Below, piece by piece: positions 63,746 through 64,000 of a stretch of DNA of 64,000 nucleotides (position 1 is the stretch's first letter; every line of letters begins with the position of its first letter). The notes below the pieces were generated by a model. It searched no databases and was not told the origin of the DNA. It worked only from the letters and a program-made list of their open reading frames with translations. The stretch covers positions 853,766 through 917,765 of the forward strand of contig BCIG01000003.1 of the NCBI GenBank assembly GCA_001599915.1. Direction: 5' to 3'. This stretch comes from Symbiotaphrina buchneri (taxonomy: Eukaryota; Ascomycota; Symbiotaphrinales; Symbiotaphrinaceae). The translations under genes and the position numbers were made by a program.

Positions 63746-63870
63746 CTACAACTGCGCCGACTGCAACTCCACATGTTCTTGCGCGGTCTTGCCGTCTTTC
63801 ACAACCACGCCATCGTTGCCATCGGCCAACATCAACTCCTGACCGCTTTTAACCATTTGCCACAGCTCAT
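63746..63870 (-). pseudogene. Last exon of a gene truncated by the telomere
   Basis: Read on the minus strand, a polypyrimidine-plus-cag acceptor-like sequence (ctgtgcag) is followed by an open frame of 40 codons: ELWQMVKSGQELMLADGNDG, VVVKDGKTAQEHVELQSAQL and a stop at 63746. The composition is strongly protein-like. Upstream there is only telomere repeat, so the 5' part of the gene is gone. The protein is not recognised. Confidence 0.5.
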
Positions 63871-63876
63871 CTGCAC

Positions 63877-64000
63877 AGGGTTAGGGTTAGGGTTAGGGTT
63901 AGGGTTAGGGTTAGGGTTAGGGTTAGGGTTAGGGTTAGGGTTAGGGTTAGGGTTAGGGTTAGGGTTAGGGTTAGGGTTAGGGTTAGGGTTAGGGTTAGGG
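63877..64000 (+). repeat. Telomere, TTAGGG repeats
   Basis: An uninterrupted array of 20 perfect TTAGGG units (63881-64000), preceded by a partial aggg. The G-rich strand runs 5' to 3' toward the window end, as expected for the right end of a linear chromosome. No degenerate subtelomeric repeat separates it from coding sequence. Confidence 0.98.

Overview
This window is the right-hand end of a filamentous-fungal chromosome. It finishes in about 20 copies of TTAGGG, G-rich strand running off the 3' end. Genes carry many short GT-AG introns (about 45 to 90 nt), intergenic regions are short, and both protein families and codon use look like Eurotiales (Aspergillus/Penicillium type). That genus-level guess is inference; no rRNA or tRNA gene was found to confirm it.

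Layout. 0-5.3 kb: a glutathione S-transferase, an APH-fold kinase, a broken leucine-rich-repeat gene and an internally deleted FMN-dependent hydroxyacid dehydrogenase. 5.4-9.1 kb: a SUR7/PalI-like membrane protein and a frameshifted O-fucosyltransferase-like gene. 9.5-15.6 kb: a gene graveyard on the minus strand, with recognisable exons and splice sites interrupted by stops, several at sites where a Gln codon would become TAA/TAG by a C-to-T change. 16.5-36.6 kb: a nutrient-uptake block with a choline/GABA-type permease, a sugar-porter MFS gene (frameshifted at a TG microsatellite), a secreted sulfatase, two oligopeptide transporters, a DUF1993 protein and a DUF885 metallopeptidase-like protein divergent from the second OPT gene. 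37-41 kb: a small zinc-ribbon protein, a 5-oxoprolinase remnant, a four-helix membrane protein and a D-lactate-dehydrogenase-type enzyme. 42-53 kb: a broken CorA-like transporter, a divergent arsenic pair (CX5R arsenate-reductase-like protein and ArsH), an MCT-type MFS transporter and a GH43 galactanase-like gene, with two GH43 remnants on either side of the arsenic block. 53.6-64 kb: a divergent pair of secreted paralogues, a 2-oxoglutarate oxygenase divergent from an NCS1 nucleobase permease, a PIR-repeat cell-wall protein, then the 3' end of a gene cut off by the telomere.

Together the intact genes describe import and use of nitrogen, sulfur and carbon sources (peptides, nucleobases, choline or amino acids, sulfate esters, galactans), arsenic detoxification and the cell surface. 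Two divergent promoters are rich in GATA motifs, suggesting nitrogen control. Around ten loci are broken, as expected in a fast-evolving subtelomere. I found no CRISPR array, secondary-metabolite core enzyme, complete transposon or recombinase. Exon boundaries were read by eye and are approximate unless stated.
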